NCBI RefSeq assembly: GCF_003063435.1 | Contig: NZ_NESL01000001.1 | Coordinates: 1-64,000 of the forward strand | Reading direction: 5' to 3' | DNA: 64,000 nt | Source: Limnohabitans sp. 2KL-1 | Lineage (GTDB): Bacteria; Pseudomonadota; Gammaproteobacteria; Burkholderiales; Burkholderiaceae_C | In this document: piece after piece, positions 23,312-32,770 of the stretch | Numbering within the stretch: position 1 is the stretch's first letter | How the letters are laid out: the number at the start of each line of letters is the position of its first letter | Translations under genes and position numbers: made by a program | Notes under the pieces: generated by a model | The model's database searches: none | Seen by the model: only the letters and a program-made list of their open reading frames with translations | What the model was told of the DNA's origin: nothing

Positions 23312-25420
23312 TCAATTGGCAACCCTGCGCGCCTGCGCCAGCGCCACATACCAGTCCAGACACCCCGGATTGGCCATAGCGTCTTTGTTGACCACCTTTT
23401 CCAGCGGCTGGCCCAACATCAGTTTCTTGATCGGCAGCTCCTGCTTTTTGCCAGACAGGGTGCGCGGGATCTCGGCCACCTGAAAGATCTCGTTCGGGAT
23501 GAAACGCGGGCTGAGCGCCACCTTGATGGCGTTGTTGAGCTTGGCTTTGAGCGCGTCGTCCAACACCGTGCCCGGGCGCAGCACCACAAAGAGCGGCATG
23601 TAGCTTTCTTTGCCCAGGTACTCCAGGTCCACCACCATTGAGTCCATGACTTCGGGCAAGGCTTCAACGGCGCTGTACAGCTCGCTGGTGCCCATGCGCA
23701 GGCCGTAGCGGTTGATGGTGGCGTCGCTGCGGCCAAAGATCACGCAGCCTTCGCCCTCGCCCTTTGTTTCCGAATTCCCGCTGCCGATGCGCAGCCAGTC
23801 ACCATGCCGCCACACACCGCCCATGCTGGCCGGGCCGTCGCCGCCACCCGGCTTGCGGCCATGGCCTGCGGGGTACATCTCGAAATAACTGGCGAGGTAA
23901 CGGGCATTGTTCTGGTCGCCCCAAAAGTACAGCGGCATGGACGGGATGGGCTGGGTGCACACCAACTCGCCCACCTCGCCCAGCACGGGCTCGCCCGCTT
24001 CGTTCCAGGCCTCGACGGCGCAGCCCAGTTCGCGGCACTGCATCACGCCGGGCTCTTGCGGCAGCTCGCGGTGGCCACCCACAAAGGCGCCCGCAAAGTC
24101 GGTGCCGCCCGAAATGTTGCACCACCAAATGTCGGTGCCGATGGCTTTGAACTGCGCGGTGCCCCAACTTTGGGTTTCGGCCGACAAGGGTGAACCGGTG
24201 GTGCCCAAAGCACGCACCCGCGACAAATCGCCGCAACGCGAAATGTCCAAACCGGCTTTTTGGCAATTGGCAAAATAGGCCGCGCCTGCACCAAAAAACG
24301 TGACTTTTTCATGCGCCGCCATGCGCCACAAAATGCCCCAGTCCGGGTTGTCTTTGCTGCCGCCGGGGTTGCCGTCGTAGATCACGCAAGTCACGCCATT
24401 GAGCAGGCCTGCGACTTGCGCATTCCACATCACCCAGCCGGTGGAGCTGTACCAGTGAAAGCGCTCGCCCCAGCTGTTGGGCTGGTAGCTGCAGCCAATG
24501 TCGTTGTGCAAAATCTTGTTGGCCAAGGCCACGATCACGGTGCCGCCGTGGCCGTGCACGATGGGCTTGGGCAGGCCGGTGGTGCCACTCGAATAAACGA
24601 TCCACAGCGGGTGGTCAAACGGCAGCCACATCGGCTCGAAGGCCTGCACCTGGGCATCGTCACGCGCGGTGATGGCCGACATTTGCGCGCTGGCCCCCAC
24701 ATCGCAATTGGTCAGATCCAGGGTGCCCAGGTTGTCGTGCACGATGACGTGCTGCACGCTGGGCAGCGCATCACGCAGCTCCTGAACCACACCCATGCGG
24801 TCAAAGTCGCGCCCGCCGTAGCTCACGCCGTCCACCGCGATCAGCACCTTGGGCTCGATCTGCTTGAAGCGGTCGAGCACGGCGTGGGTGCCCATGTCGG
24901 GCGCGCAAATGCTCCACACACCGCCCACGCTGGCGGTGGCCAAAAACGCCACCATCGCCTCGGGGATGTTGGGCAGATAGGCCGCCACCCTGTCCCCCGG
25001 CTGCACGCCTTGGGCCTGCAGGTGCAGCGCCATGGCGGCGACCTGGCGGCGCAGTTCAGGCCAGGTCATTTCGCGGCGCAGGCCTTTCTCGTTGTGGCTG
25101 ATGACCGCCAAAAACCCCGCCTCGTGCGCGGGCTGCACATGCCGCAAAACTTGGTGCGCGTAATTGGTCTGGGCACCGGGGAACCACTTGGCGCCCGGCA
25201 TGACGTTGTCGGCCAGCACCGCGGTGTGCGGCGTGGGCGACTGGAAATCGAAGTAATCCCAAATGCTTTGCCAAAACGCGTCCAGCTCGGTGACGGACCA
25301 GCGCCAGAGGTCGTTGTAAGTGGCAAAGCTCAGGCCACGTTCATCGCGCAGCCAGTTTTGGTAGAGCCGAATTTGGGGCAGATGGGGGGCAGCGTCTGTG
25401 GGTCGTGTCGCGGTGTTCAT
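23312..25420 (-). CDS. aacS: Acetoacetate-CoA ligase (acetoacetyl-CoA synthetase)
   Basis: 702 residues from ATG 25420 (frame open to 25444). ANL adenylating enzyme: P-loop YSSGTTGLPKPIVHGHGG, WYSSTGWVMWNAQVAGL, and the C-terminal catalytic Lys region RTLSGKKQELPIKKL. The long N-terminal WRWSVTELDAFWQSIWDYF region and overall size fit AacS, which activates acetoacetate with ATP and CoA for ketone-body or polyhydroxybutyrate turnover. It is transcribed alone between the cyclophilin lipoprotein and a small periplasmic protein gene. Confidence 0.9.
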   Translation of the reverse strand: MNTATRPTDAAPHLPQIRLYQNWLRDERGLSFATYNDLWRWSVTELDAFWQSIWDYFDFQSPTPHTAVLADNVMPGAKWFPGAQTNYAHQVLRHVQPAHEAGFLAVISHNEKGLRREMTWPELRRQVAAMALHLQAQGVQPGDRVAAYLPNIPEAMVAFLATASVGGVWSICAPDMGTHAVLDRFKQIEPKVLIAVDGVSYGGRDFDRMGVVQELRDALPSVQHVIVHDNLGTLDLTNCDVGASAQMSAITARDDAQVQAFEPMWLPFDHPLWIVYSSGTTGLPKPIVHGHGGTVIVALANKILHNDIGCSYQPNSWGERFHWYSSTGWVMWNAQVAGLLNGVTCVIYDGNPGGSKDNPDWGILWRMAAHEKVTFFGAGAAYFANCQKAGLDISRCGDLSRVRALGTTGSPLSAETQSWGTAQFKAIGTDIWWCNISGGTDFAGAFVGGHRELPQEPGVMQCRELGCAVEAWNEAGEPVLGEVGELVCTQPIPSMPLYFWGDQNNARYLASYFEMYPAGHGRKPGGGDGPASMGGVWRHGDWLRIGSGNSETKGEGEGCVIFGRSDATINRYGLRMGTSELYSAVEALPEVMDSMVVDLEYLGKESYMPLFVVLRPGTVLDDALKAKLNNAIKVALSPRFIPNEIFQVAEIPRTLSGKKQELPIKKLMLGQPLEKVVNKDAMANPGCLDWYVALAQARRVAN

Positions 25421-25504
25421 GGGATGCAGCGTAGCAGCGGCCATGCAACCATGTCACGCGCATCAACCCTGAAATGTGCACCTAGGTGACAGGCATATCG
25501 GCGC

Positions 25505-25867
25505 TCAACCGGGCACCACTTCGCAGCGGCCCTGGCCTGTGGCGTGCCCCCGAAAATCACTTTGCCACTGCCGCCCCACCAGATCGATCTGGATGCGCTC
25601 GTTGTCCACCGCCGTCATCACGCCCTGGGGCACCAGCGAAAAACCATAAGGCTCCACACCGTCGATGCGCAAACGGCGAATGGCTTTTCGGTCCCAGTCG
25701 ATGCGCACCTCGCGCACCCAGGTGCTGCGCTGCGGCAGGTAGGCCACGGTGCAGGTCAACACCACCGAAGACGGTGCGGCCATGGCGACATGGCCCAGCG
25801 CGACCAGACACAAGACACCCCATCGCGCGATGCGCTTGGCCACGGGTTGAATGACTTCTTTCAGCAT
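25505..25867 (-). CDS. Small exported protein of unknown function
   Basis: 120 residues with a Sec signal (about 1-30, WGVLCLVALGHVAMAA) and a beta-rich body containing two Cys (CTVAYLPQ, GRCEVVPG) that could form a disulfide. No family recognised. It lies 30 bases downstream of the cobalamin adenosyltransferase gene on the same strand. Confidence 0.6.
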   Translation of the reverse strand: MLKEVIQPVAKRIARWGVLCLVALGHVAMAAPSSVVLTCTVAYLPQRSTWVREVRIDWDRKAIRRLRIDGVEPYGFSLVPQGVMTAVDNERIQIDLVGRQWQSDFRGHATGQGRCEVVPG

Positions 25868-25897
25868 CTCACCGAATACGAGCCTGTTCGAGGCACT

Positions 25898-26464
25898 TCA
25901 GGCCGCCGGGTCTTTGTTCATGCGCTGGCTTTTCCAGTACACATCGTCTCCGCCGTTCATGCGGTTGAGCACACGGGCCAGCACAAACATCAGGTCCGAC
26001 AGGCGGTTGAGGTATTGGCGCGGGGTTTCGTTGATGGCCTCTTCATTGCCCAGGGCCACGCAAGCGCGTTCGGCGCGGCGGGCCACGGTGCGACACACAT
26101 GCGCTTGCGACGCGCCACGGGTACCGGCGGGCAAAATGAACTCTTCGAGCTTGGGCAGCTGCGCGTTGTATTTTTCAAGCGCTGCGTCGAGGGCCGCCAC
26201 GGCTTCTTCCTTGAGCAGCTCAAAGCCAGGAATCGACAGCTCGCCGCCCAGATTGAACAGCTGGTGTTGCACCTCCACCAGCACCTCGCGCACGTCAGCG
26301 GCCATGTCTTCACACAGCAGCACGCCAATGTGCGAGTTGAGTTCATCGACCTCGCCCATCGCATGCACGCGCAAGCTGTTTTTGGACACGCGCTGGTTGT
26401 TGCCCAGGCCGGTGGTGCCGTTGTCGCCGGTGCGGGTGGCGATTTGTGTGAGTCGGTTGCCCAT
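25898..26464 (-). CDS. PduO-type cob(I)alamin adenosyltransferase
   Basis: 188 residues, normal for the family. The ATP-binding N-terminus TRTGDNGTTGLGNNQRVSK, VDELNSHIGVLL, and the C-terminal CRTVARRAERACVALGNEEA with YLNRLSDLMFVLAR are diagnostic. It transfers the adenosyl group of ATP to cobalamin to make coenzyme B12, for example for methylmalonyl-CoA mutase. It is divergent from the GlcD-like oxidase gene, with a 234-base gap that may hold both promoters. Confidence 0.9.
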   Translation of the reverse strand: MGNRLTQIATRTGDNGTTGLGNNQRVSKNSLRVHAMGEVDELNSHIGVLLCEDMAADVREVLVEVQHQLFNLGGELSIPGFELLKEEAVAALDAALEKYNAQLPKLEEFILPAGTRGASQAHVCRTVARRAERACVALGNEEAINETPRQYLNRLSDLMFVLARVLNRMNGGDDVYWKSQRMNKDPAA

Positions 26465-26698
26465 GAAAATGTCCTCTTTTTTGTGAGTTGCTGCGTGTGG
26501 GTGTTGCGCGGGTGAACCATGCCCAAATCATCTTGGATCACCACCATCGCCCTCAGACGTGCGGCCTGTGCAACGCACATTGATTGTCAGCCAACTGGCT
26601 GCAACTTGTCTGACAGCGGACAGCAAGACCAGGATTTGCGACGTAAACTGCGTTTTCGCATGCTTGGCGGGCCTGGCTCGCCTCCACTGGAGACACCG

Positions 26699-28126
26699 AT
26701 GAACGCCCCCACCCCCGCCGCCCACCTGGCCCCCGAAATAGCCCAACGCGAAGTGCCCGAAGCCTTTTTGGCGACGCTGAAAGCCCGCTTTGGCGGCAAC
26801 TGCTCCACCGCGCTGGTGGTGCGTGAGCAACATGGCCGCGACGAGTCGGCCTTCACCCATGTGCCGCCGCCCGCCGCCGTGGTGTTTGCCGAATGTACGC
26901 AAGACGTGTCCGATGCAGTGAAGCTGTGTGCAGAGTACAAAGTGCCCGTGATTCCGTTTGGCGTGGGCTCATCGCTCGAAGGCCATTTGCTGGCCGTGCA
27001 AGGCGGCATCAGCATTGACTTGATGCGCATGAACAAGGTGCTGGCCATCAACGCCGAAGACCTCACGGTGACGGTGCAGCCGGGCGTAACCCGCAAGCAG
27101 CTCAATGAAGAGATCAAGTCAACCGGCTTGTTCTTCCCGATCGACCCGGGTGCCGACGCGACCATCGGCGGCATGAGCGCCACCCGCGCCAGCGGCACCA
27201 ACGCCGTGCGCTACGGCACCATGCGCGAAAACGTGTTGGCCATGGAAGTGGTCACCTCTTCAGGCGACATCATCCGCACCGGCACCCGCGCCAAAAAGTC
27301 GAGCGCGGGTTACGACCTGACGCGCCTGATGGTGGGCAGCGAAGGCACACTGGGTGTGATCACCGAAGTCACCGTGCGCCTGTATCCCTTGCCCGAAGCC
27401 ATCTCGGCCGCCATTTGCTCATTCCCCAGCATCGAGGCGGCGGTGCACACCGTGATCCAGACCATCCAGCTGGGCGTACCGATCGCCCGCGTGGAGCTGA
27501 TCGACCACAACACCGTGCGCATGGTCAATGCCTACGCCAAACTGGGCCTGCGCGAAGAGCCCATGCTGCTCATGGAGTTTCACGGCTCGCCTGCAGGCGT
27601 CAAAGAACAGGCCGAAACGGTGCAAGAAATCGCCAGTGAGTTTGGCGGCAACGCCTTTGAATGGGCTGTCACCCCCGAAGAACGCACCCGCCTGTGGACC
27701 GCACGGCACAACGCCTACTTTGCGGCCATCCAGAGCAAGCCTGGCTGCCGCGCCATCAGCACCGACACTTGCGTGCCCATCAGCCGCCTGGCCGATTGCT
27801 TGCTCGACTCGATCACCGAAACCGATGCCAGCGGCCTGCCTTACTTTTTGGTGGGCCATGTGGGGGACGGCAACTTCCACTTTGGTTATTTGATCGACCC
27901 GAACAACCCCCAAGAGTGCGAAACCGCCGAAGCTTTAAATCAGCAACTGGTCAGCCGCGCCCTGCGCTTGGGGGGCACCTGCACCGGCGAGCACGGCATT
28001 GGCCTGCACAAGATGGACTTCTTGCGCACCGAAACCGGCGAAGGCGCAGTGGACATGATGCGCACCATCAAGCGGGCGCTGGACCCGCACAACATCATGA
28101 ACCCGGGGAAAATTTTCTCGATGTAA
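26699..28126 (+). CDS. FAD-binding D-2-hydroxyacid (D-lactate/glycolate) dehydrogenase, GlcD-like
   Basis: 475 residues from ATG 26699; the frame is open further upstream but without support. The PCMH-type FAD site is clear (VIPFGVGSSLEGHLLAVQGG, GADATIGGMSATRASGTNAV), as is the C-terminal cap domain with VGHVGDGNFHFGY and the terminal CTGEHGIGLHKM motif. Size and motifs fit mitochondrial-type D-LDH and GlcD proteins, which oxidise D-lactate or glycolate and pass electrons to the membrane chain. No glcEF genes adjoin, favouring the single-subunit D-lactate type. It converges on the kinase gene at 28147. Confidence 0.88.
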   Translation: MNAPTPAAHLAPEIAQREVPEAFLATLKARFGGNCSTALVVREQHGRDESAFTHVPPPAAVVFAECTQDVSDAVKLCAEYKVPVIPFGVGSSLEGHLLAVQGGISIDLMRMNKVLAINAEDLTVTVQPGVTRKQLNEEIKSTGLFFPIDPGADATIGGMSATRASGTNAVRYGTMRENVLAMEVVTSSGDIIRTGTRAKKSSAGYDLTRLMVGSEGTLGVITEVTVRLYPLPEAISAAICSFPSIEAAVHTVIQTIQLGVPIARVELIDHNTVRMVNAYAKLGLREEPMLLMEFHGSPAGVKEQAETVQEIASEFGGNAFEWAVTPEERTRLWTARHNAYFAAIQSKPGCRAISTDTCVPISRLADCLLDSITETDASGLPYFLVGHVGDGNFHFGYLIDPNNPQECETAEALNQQLVSRALRLGGTCTGEHGIGLHKMDFLRTETGEGAVDMMRTIKRALDPHNIMNPGKIFSM

Positions 28127-28146
28127 ATGGCGGAAACACCAGGGTC

Positions 28147-29913
28147 TTACCGCCGGTTCAGGATCAGTGCTTCTATCTGGGTGCACAGCTGCACCGGGTC
28201 AAACGGTTTAAGCAAGACATCATTCAGGCCTGCCGCCTTGAAGCGTTCCAGGTCTTGCGGATTGACGTTGGCGGTCAGTCCCAGCACCGGGACATCCCGC
28301 ATGGCGCCATCGAGTTCGCTTCGAATGAACGCGGTTGTCTCGATGCCGTCCATCTGCGGCATCACCATGTCCATCAGCACCAAGTCAAAGTCTTGCTTTT
28401 TGAGCTGTTCAATCGCTTTTTGGCCATCTTCAGCGCCCACCACCAGGCTCTTGGGCCATGCATTTTGCAGCACCTTGGTGAGCAACAACCGGTTCACGGG
28501 GTGGTCATCGGCCACCAAAAACCGCAGGGCTTGATCACTGATCACCCCGGGCTTGACCACTTGGTTGACCGCCGCTTGTGGCGGCGCATCTTGTGCCTGC
28601 AGAGGCAAAGTGAACCAGAATGTCGAGCCTTGGCCCAGGGTACTTTCGAATCCAATGTGCCCGCCCATCAGTTCCACAAGCCGACGTGTGATGGAAAGGC
28701 CCAAGCCGGTTCCTCCGTAGCGGGTCTGAATTTCTTCACCGGCCTGTGCAAAGCGTTGAAATATGCGCGGCTTCTGTTCTTCGGGAATGCCGATGCCGCT
28801 GTCACGCACGGAAAACTTGACCCCACCCGCCACATTCTCGACACACAAGCGCACCTGCCCTTGGTGTGTGAATTTGATGGCGTTGCCCAACAGATTCACC
28901 AAGATTTGCATCAACCTGTGTTTGTCAGACCTGACCCATTTCGGCAAGTCGGGGTCCATGTCCAGGTGATAGGTCAGGCTCATGCTTTGCTCTCGCGGAC
29001 TGAACAGGCCAAACGCGTTATGCACCGTGTCGTGCAACGCGAATGTTTCATTTTCAATTTTGATCTTGCCCGCTTGCAACTGTGAATAATCCAGCACGTC
29101 GTTGATGACGGTCATCAAGTGTTCGGCCGACTGCCGTGTGTGGTTCAGGATTTTGTACCCGGTCGAGCCTCCAGTCACCCGATTCATGAGCATGGTGTTG
29201 AAGCCCAAAATGGCATTCATCGGCGTGCGCATTTCATGGCTTACATTGGCAATGAACTGCTCACGCAAAGCGGACGCCCGCAACAATTCCTCCCGCTTTT
29301 GTTCCAGCTCAGCTCGGCGCTCCAAACGCTCGCGATACGCTTTTCGATACAAGATGTCGTACAAAATCACCACCGCGATGGTCAACAGCATCGCCACCGT
29401 ATTGGTGCTGAATGACGACTTGATTTGTGCCAAACCCACCGTTGGCTCGGGGGGCATCCAACCGACCCATGTGATCACAGACATGGCCACCATCGCGGCG
29501 AGTACGCCCACCAACCAGCGCAAGCCAGCATGCCGTCCGATCACATAAAAGGGCACCAAAGGGATGACGGTGAACCACGCCAGTCGCGGTGAAAAAATGC
29601 CCCCTGACACCCACGCGGCATAACTGACCTGAACCAATGCGGTTGTCACGCCAATGTGCACAGCCCAATGCAAGGGCATACCCCAGCTGTAAGCCACCAG
29701 CAAAATCATCATCACCGTGGCGAACCCCATGGGCACGGGTACACCGTTGGAATAAGGCGTGACAAAGGACACAAAGACCATCGTGGCAATCAACAACAAT
29801 CCCATGATGAAAACATAAGGCATCCGCCCTTGCCTGAATCGCAGGGGCATGTGCATCGCCCACTTCATGACCATGTCATCCAGCTGTCCGGATCGGTTCA
29901 GTTGTTGGTTCAT
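28147..29913 (-). CDS. Hybrid sensor histidine kinase b (unit 1)
   Basis: 588 residues. About six transmembrane helices (1-200, including GGIFSPRLAWFTVIPLVPFY) form a membrane sensor without a large periplasmic domain. HisKA follows (NVSHEMRTPMNAILGFN), then HATPase with NLLGNAIKFT, DSGIGIP and GGTGLGLSI, and a C-terminal receiver (VADDHPVNRL, phosphoacceptor in LVLMDMVMPQMDG, KPF). The ATG overlaps the stop of kinase a by four bases (ATGA). It is clearly paralogous to the kinase at 32771. No separate output gene adjoins, so phosphate probably passes to a histidine phosphotransferase elsewhere. The signal is unknown. Confidence 0.88.
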   Translation of the reverse strand: MNQQLNRSGQLDDMVMKWAMHMPLRFRQGRMPYVFIMGLLLIATMVFVSFVTPYSNGVPVPMGFATVMMILLVAYSWGMPLHWAVHIGVTTALVQVSYAAWVSGGIFSPRLAWFTVIPLVPFYVIGRHAGLRWLVGVLAAMVAMSVITWVGWMPPEPTVGLAQIKSSFSTNTVAMLLTIAVVILYDILYRKAYRERLERRAELEQKREELLRASALREQFIANVSHEMRTPMNAILGFNTMLMNRVTGGSTGYKILNHTRQSAEHLMTVINDVLDYSQLQAGKIKIENETFALHDTVHNAFGLFSPREQSMSLTYHLDMDPDLPKWVRSDKHRLMQILVNLLGNAIKFTHQGQVRLCVENVAGGVKFSVRDSGIGIPEEQKPRIFQRFAQAGEEIQTRYGGTGLGLSITRRLVELMGGHIGFESTLGQGSTFWFTLPLQAQDAPPQAAVNQVVKPGVISDQALRFLVADDHPVNRLLLTKVLQNAWPKSLVVGAEDGQKAIEQLKKQDFDLVLMDMVMPQMDGIETTAFIRSELDGAMRDVPVLGLTANVNPQDLERFKAAGLNDVLLKPFDPVQLCTQIEALILNRR

Positions 29914-31709
29914 GCCAGGTCCTTGCGGTGCTGGTTCAAGATCTTGGAAATTTGGACAACCATCTGCCGTTCATCCAATGGCTTGCTCATGACGTCGTTC
30001 ATGCCGGCATCCAGACAACGCGCTCGGTCTGCGGGGTTGGTACTGGCCGTGAGGCCCAAAACCGGCAAATCACACAACGGTTCGGGGTATGTTTGCCGCA
30101 ATGTTTGTGTGGCCTGCAAGCCATCCACATCGGGCATCACCATGTCCATCAACACCAGATCAAACACATGGGTCTTGATCAGCTCAAGCGCTTGCGCGCC
30201 TCCTTGGGCATCGGTGATGTCTGCATTCTTGAAGATTTTTTTCAGCATCAGGCGAGCCACCATCAAATTCACGGCGTTGTCATCGACCAGCAACACCTTC
30301 ATCTGACGGCTCAAAAGATCTGACATTCGTTTCTGATCAAACACGGGGTTGGCCTGCGGTGACAAGCTCAGCGGCAACTCGAACCAGAAGGTCGTGCCCT
30401 GCCCCTGCACACTGTGGACCCCGATTTGGCCCCCTTGCAAGCTGACCAATCGCTCACAGATTGACAAGCCCAAGCCTGTGCCGCCGTATTGACGGTTGGT
30501 TTGCATGTCGGCAAATTCAAAACGGTCGAACACTTGCTGCTGGCGGTCCGCAGGAATACCGATTCCTGTATCTTCTATCTCGAATCGCACCGCCGAGCCC
30601 ACACTTTTGAGACGAACTTCAACATGCCCATGGGCGGTGAATTTGACCGCATTGTCCAGCAGGTTTTTCAAAATTTGCGTCAGCCTTGATTTGTCGGCAT
30701 CGACCCAAAGTGGGTCGGGCCCTTCAATGTCCAGACGCATCGGCAATGATTTTTCAGCCGCCTTGTTGGCATAAATCGCTACCACCTCCCGAACGGTTTC
30801 GATCAATTCAAATGACTCCACTTGCAAGGCCAGCTGGCCTGCTTGCAATTGCGAAAAGTCCAGGATGTCATTGACCACTTGCAGCAATTGCTCTGTAGAA
30901 CGACGGATCAGATCAACCACGGCCACATCCTCTTTCGAGCCGGACAATTCTGTTCGCAAAATGCCGTTGAGCCCCAATATGGCGTTCATCGGCGTGCGCA
31001 ACTCGTGGCCCACCGAAGCGATGAATTCTTCTTTGTGTGCTTGTGCTTGCATCAAGGCCTGGTGTGTCTTTTCCAATGCCTGATTGCTGTGGTCCAAGCC
31101 CATGGTTTGTTGTCGGTGCATGTAGTCGGCCATGTAGACCACCCCCAATGCCACGCACACGACCGCCGCTTTATTGAAAAGTGTCCAGACCACAAGATCC
31201 TTGTCCATGATCTTGTAGCTGTCAAACACACCACGTCGGGTCATTTCGTACATGAACAGATTGACCGCTACCGCGATGATGGCCCACATCAAGGCGTCCC
31301 GGCGACTGAGCAACATGATGGAGGGCAGCGTCACCACGGTGATCCAGACCATGGCTGTGGCATTGATGCCGCCTGCCGTGGCCGACATCGCCACAATGTG
31401 CGCCAAAGCCACGGCAAAGCCCCAATGAGCGGCCCCCCTGTGTGAGCCGCCTTGTTGCAAAAACAGCCACAGCAAGATGTAACCGAGACAACCGGCCAAA
31501 TGAATTCTGTGGTCGTATTCTGTTTGTTCCAGGAAGAAAAAAATCACCGACAACAAGACCTGCACCAGCATGCTGGTTTTGAGAAACCAGCGCCGCCTCT
31601 CCAGCGTGGTCTCTGCATTCATGCCATTCATCCAGGGCCACGTTTCGGTTTTGGCGATCCATTGCGCCAGCCGTGAAGACGTTTGATTCAACATATGCTT
31701 GTTGCCCAT
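29910..31709 (-). CDS. Hybrid sensor histidine kinase a (unit 1)
   Basis: 599 residues from ATG 31709, one base after the parB stop (TGA-T-ATG); a GTG inside parB (31718) and an ATG at 31694 are alternatives. Six hydrophobic segments (about 45-215), then a short coiled coil, HisKA SVGHELRTPMNAILGLN, HATPase NLLDNAVKFT, DTGIGIP, GGTGLGLSI, and a receiver LLVDDNAVNLMVA with LVLMDMVMPDVDG. All phosphotransfer residues are present. It is co-transcribed with the parB copy upstream and kinase b downstream. It is paralogous to the kinase at 34513, with conserved TAGGIN/TGGIH in the sensor. Confidence 0.88.
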   Translation of the reverse strand: MGNKHMLNQTSSRLAQWIAKTETWPWMNGMNAETTLERRRWFLKTSMLVQVLLSVIFFFLEQTEYDHRIHLAGCLGYILLWLFLQQGGSHRGAAHWGFAVALAHIVAMSATAGGINATAMVWITVVTLPSIMLLSRRDALMWAIIAVAVNLFMYEMTRRGVFDSYKIMDKDLVVWTLFNKAAVVCVALGVVYMADYMHRQQTMGLDHSNQALEKTHQALMQAQAHKEEFIASVGHELRTPMNAILGLNGILRTELSGSKEDVAVVDLIRRSTEQLLQVVNDILDFSQLQAGQLALQVESFELIETVREVVAIYANKAAEKSLPMRLDIEGPDPLWVDADKSRLTQILKNLLDNAVKFTAHGHVEVRLKSVGSAVRFEIEDTGIGIPADRQQQVFDRFEFADMQTNRQYGGTGLGLSICERLVSLQGGQIGVHSVQGQGTTFWFELPLSLSPQANPVFDQKRMSDLLSRQMKVLLVDDNAVNLMVARLMLKKIFKNADITDAQGGAQALELIKTHVFDLVLMDMVMPDVDGLQATQTLRQTYPEPLCDLPVLGLTASTNPADRARCLDAGMNDVMSKPLDERQMVVQISKILNQHRKDLA

Positions 31710-31710
31710 A

Positions 31711-32628
31711 TCAAGCACGTAATTTTTCGATCAAGCCATTGAGCTCATCCAGCGATCCAAACTGAATGCTCAACTCCCCCATCTCTTCCATCTTGCCTTG
31801 GCGCTTGACCCTCTTTTTCACCCTCACCTCCACCTGCGCCATCAGCAAGTCCGACAACTCCTCCTCCACCCGCCTCACATCTCTGCTCTTTTCCTTCTTG
31901 GGCTTTTGCACCACCAGGTTGAACTCCGCCCCCAGCCTCTTGACCAGGCTTTCCGCCTCTCGCACCGACATCTTCTTGGCCGCGATTTGATTGCCCGCCG
32001 TGATCTGCGCCGCCTTGTCCAGCGACAACAACGCCCTTGCATGCCCCATGTCCAGATCCCCCGCCATCAGCATCGTCTGCACCGGCTCTGCCAGGTTCAG
32101 CAAGCGCAGCAAGTTGCTGCCCGCACTGCGTGAGCGCCCCACCGCCTGCGCCGCCTCTTCGTGCGTCAGCCCAAACTCGCGGATCAGCCGCTGCAAGCCC
32201 TGCGCCTCCTCCAGCGGGTTGAGGTCTTCGCGCTGGATGTTCTCGATCAGCGCCATCGCCGCCGCTGCCTCGTTGGGCACATCGCGCACCAGCACCGGCA
32301 CGCTTTCCAGTCCCGCCAGTTTGCTCGCCCGAAATCGCCTCTCCCCCGCAATGATTTCGTATTTGCCCGCGTTCTCTCCGTCGCTCAGCTGTCGCACCAA
32401 AATCGGCTGCATGATGCCCTGCGCCTTGATCGACTCGGCCAGCTCGTACAACGCCCCCTCGTCCATGCGCGTGCGCGGCTGGTACATGCCCGCCACCATC
32501 TGATCGAGCTTGAGCTGACTGGGCAAGCCACTCTCGGCATATGACGCGGTATCGGGCGCTTCTTGCACTTTGGGGCCCAACAAGGCTTCCAGCCCTCGGC
32601 CCAGACCCTTGGGTTTCTTCGTGACCAT
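31711..32628 (-). CDS. parB: ParB chromosome-partition protein, second copy
   Basis: 305 residues, full length. It has the CTP-binding boxes GERRFRA and ENIQREDLNPLEEA, the helix-turn-helix LTHEEAAQAVGRSRSAGSNL for parS binding and the C-terminal dimer domain. It differs from the copy at 36270 by one internal residue (SIQFG versus SIKFG) and the last residue (EKLRA versus EKLRG). ParB loads at parS as a CTP-dependent clamp and spreads. It has its own 142-base upstream gap (32629-32770) after kinase b of unit 2, so it may be read through or have a promoter there. No parA precedes it. Confidence 0.93.
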   Translation of the reverse strand: MVTKKPKGLGRGLEALLGPKVQEAPDTASYAESGLPSQLKLDQMVAGMYQPRTRMDEGALYELAESIKAQGIMQPILVRQLSDGENAGKYEIIAGERRFRASKLAGLESVPVLVRDVPNEAAAAMALIENIQREDLNPLEEAQGLQRLIREFGLTHEEAAQAVGRSRSAGSNLLRLLNLAEPVQTMLMAGDLDMGHARALLSLDKAAQITAGNQIAAKKMSVREAESLVKRLGAEFNLVVQKPKKEKSRDVRRVEEELSDLLMAQVEVRVKKRVKRQGKMEEMGELSIQFGSLDELNGLIEKLRA

Positions 32629-32643
32629 GGTCAATCTTTCAAA
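31718..32643. repeat. 926-base direct repeat, copy 1 (parB gene)
   Basis: Aligned by eye without gaps to 36277-37202, with three substitutions (31764 G/T, 31987 T/C, 32305 T/C). The repeat begins six bases before the parB stop and ends 15 bases upstream of the ATG. Flanking sequence is unrelated at the base level. Confidence 0.95.
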
Positions 32644-32770
32644 TAGGAATGATGTGGCCTTGGTTGGGCTGACACATCGCTCAATACGATTCCTGCACGC
32701 GCACCGGCAACCACCGGAAAACGCGCAATGGCCCAGGGCATTGCCGGGCATGGCCGCCAAAGAAGGCACC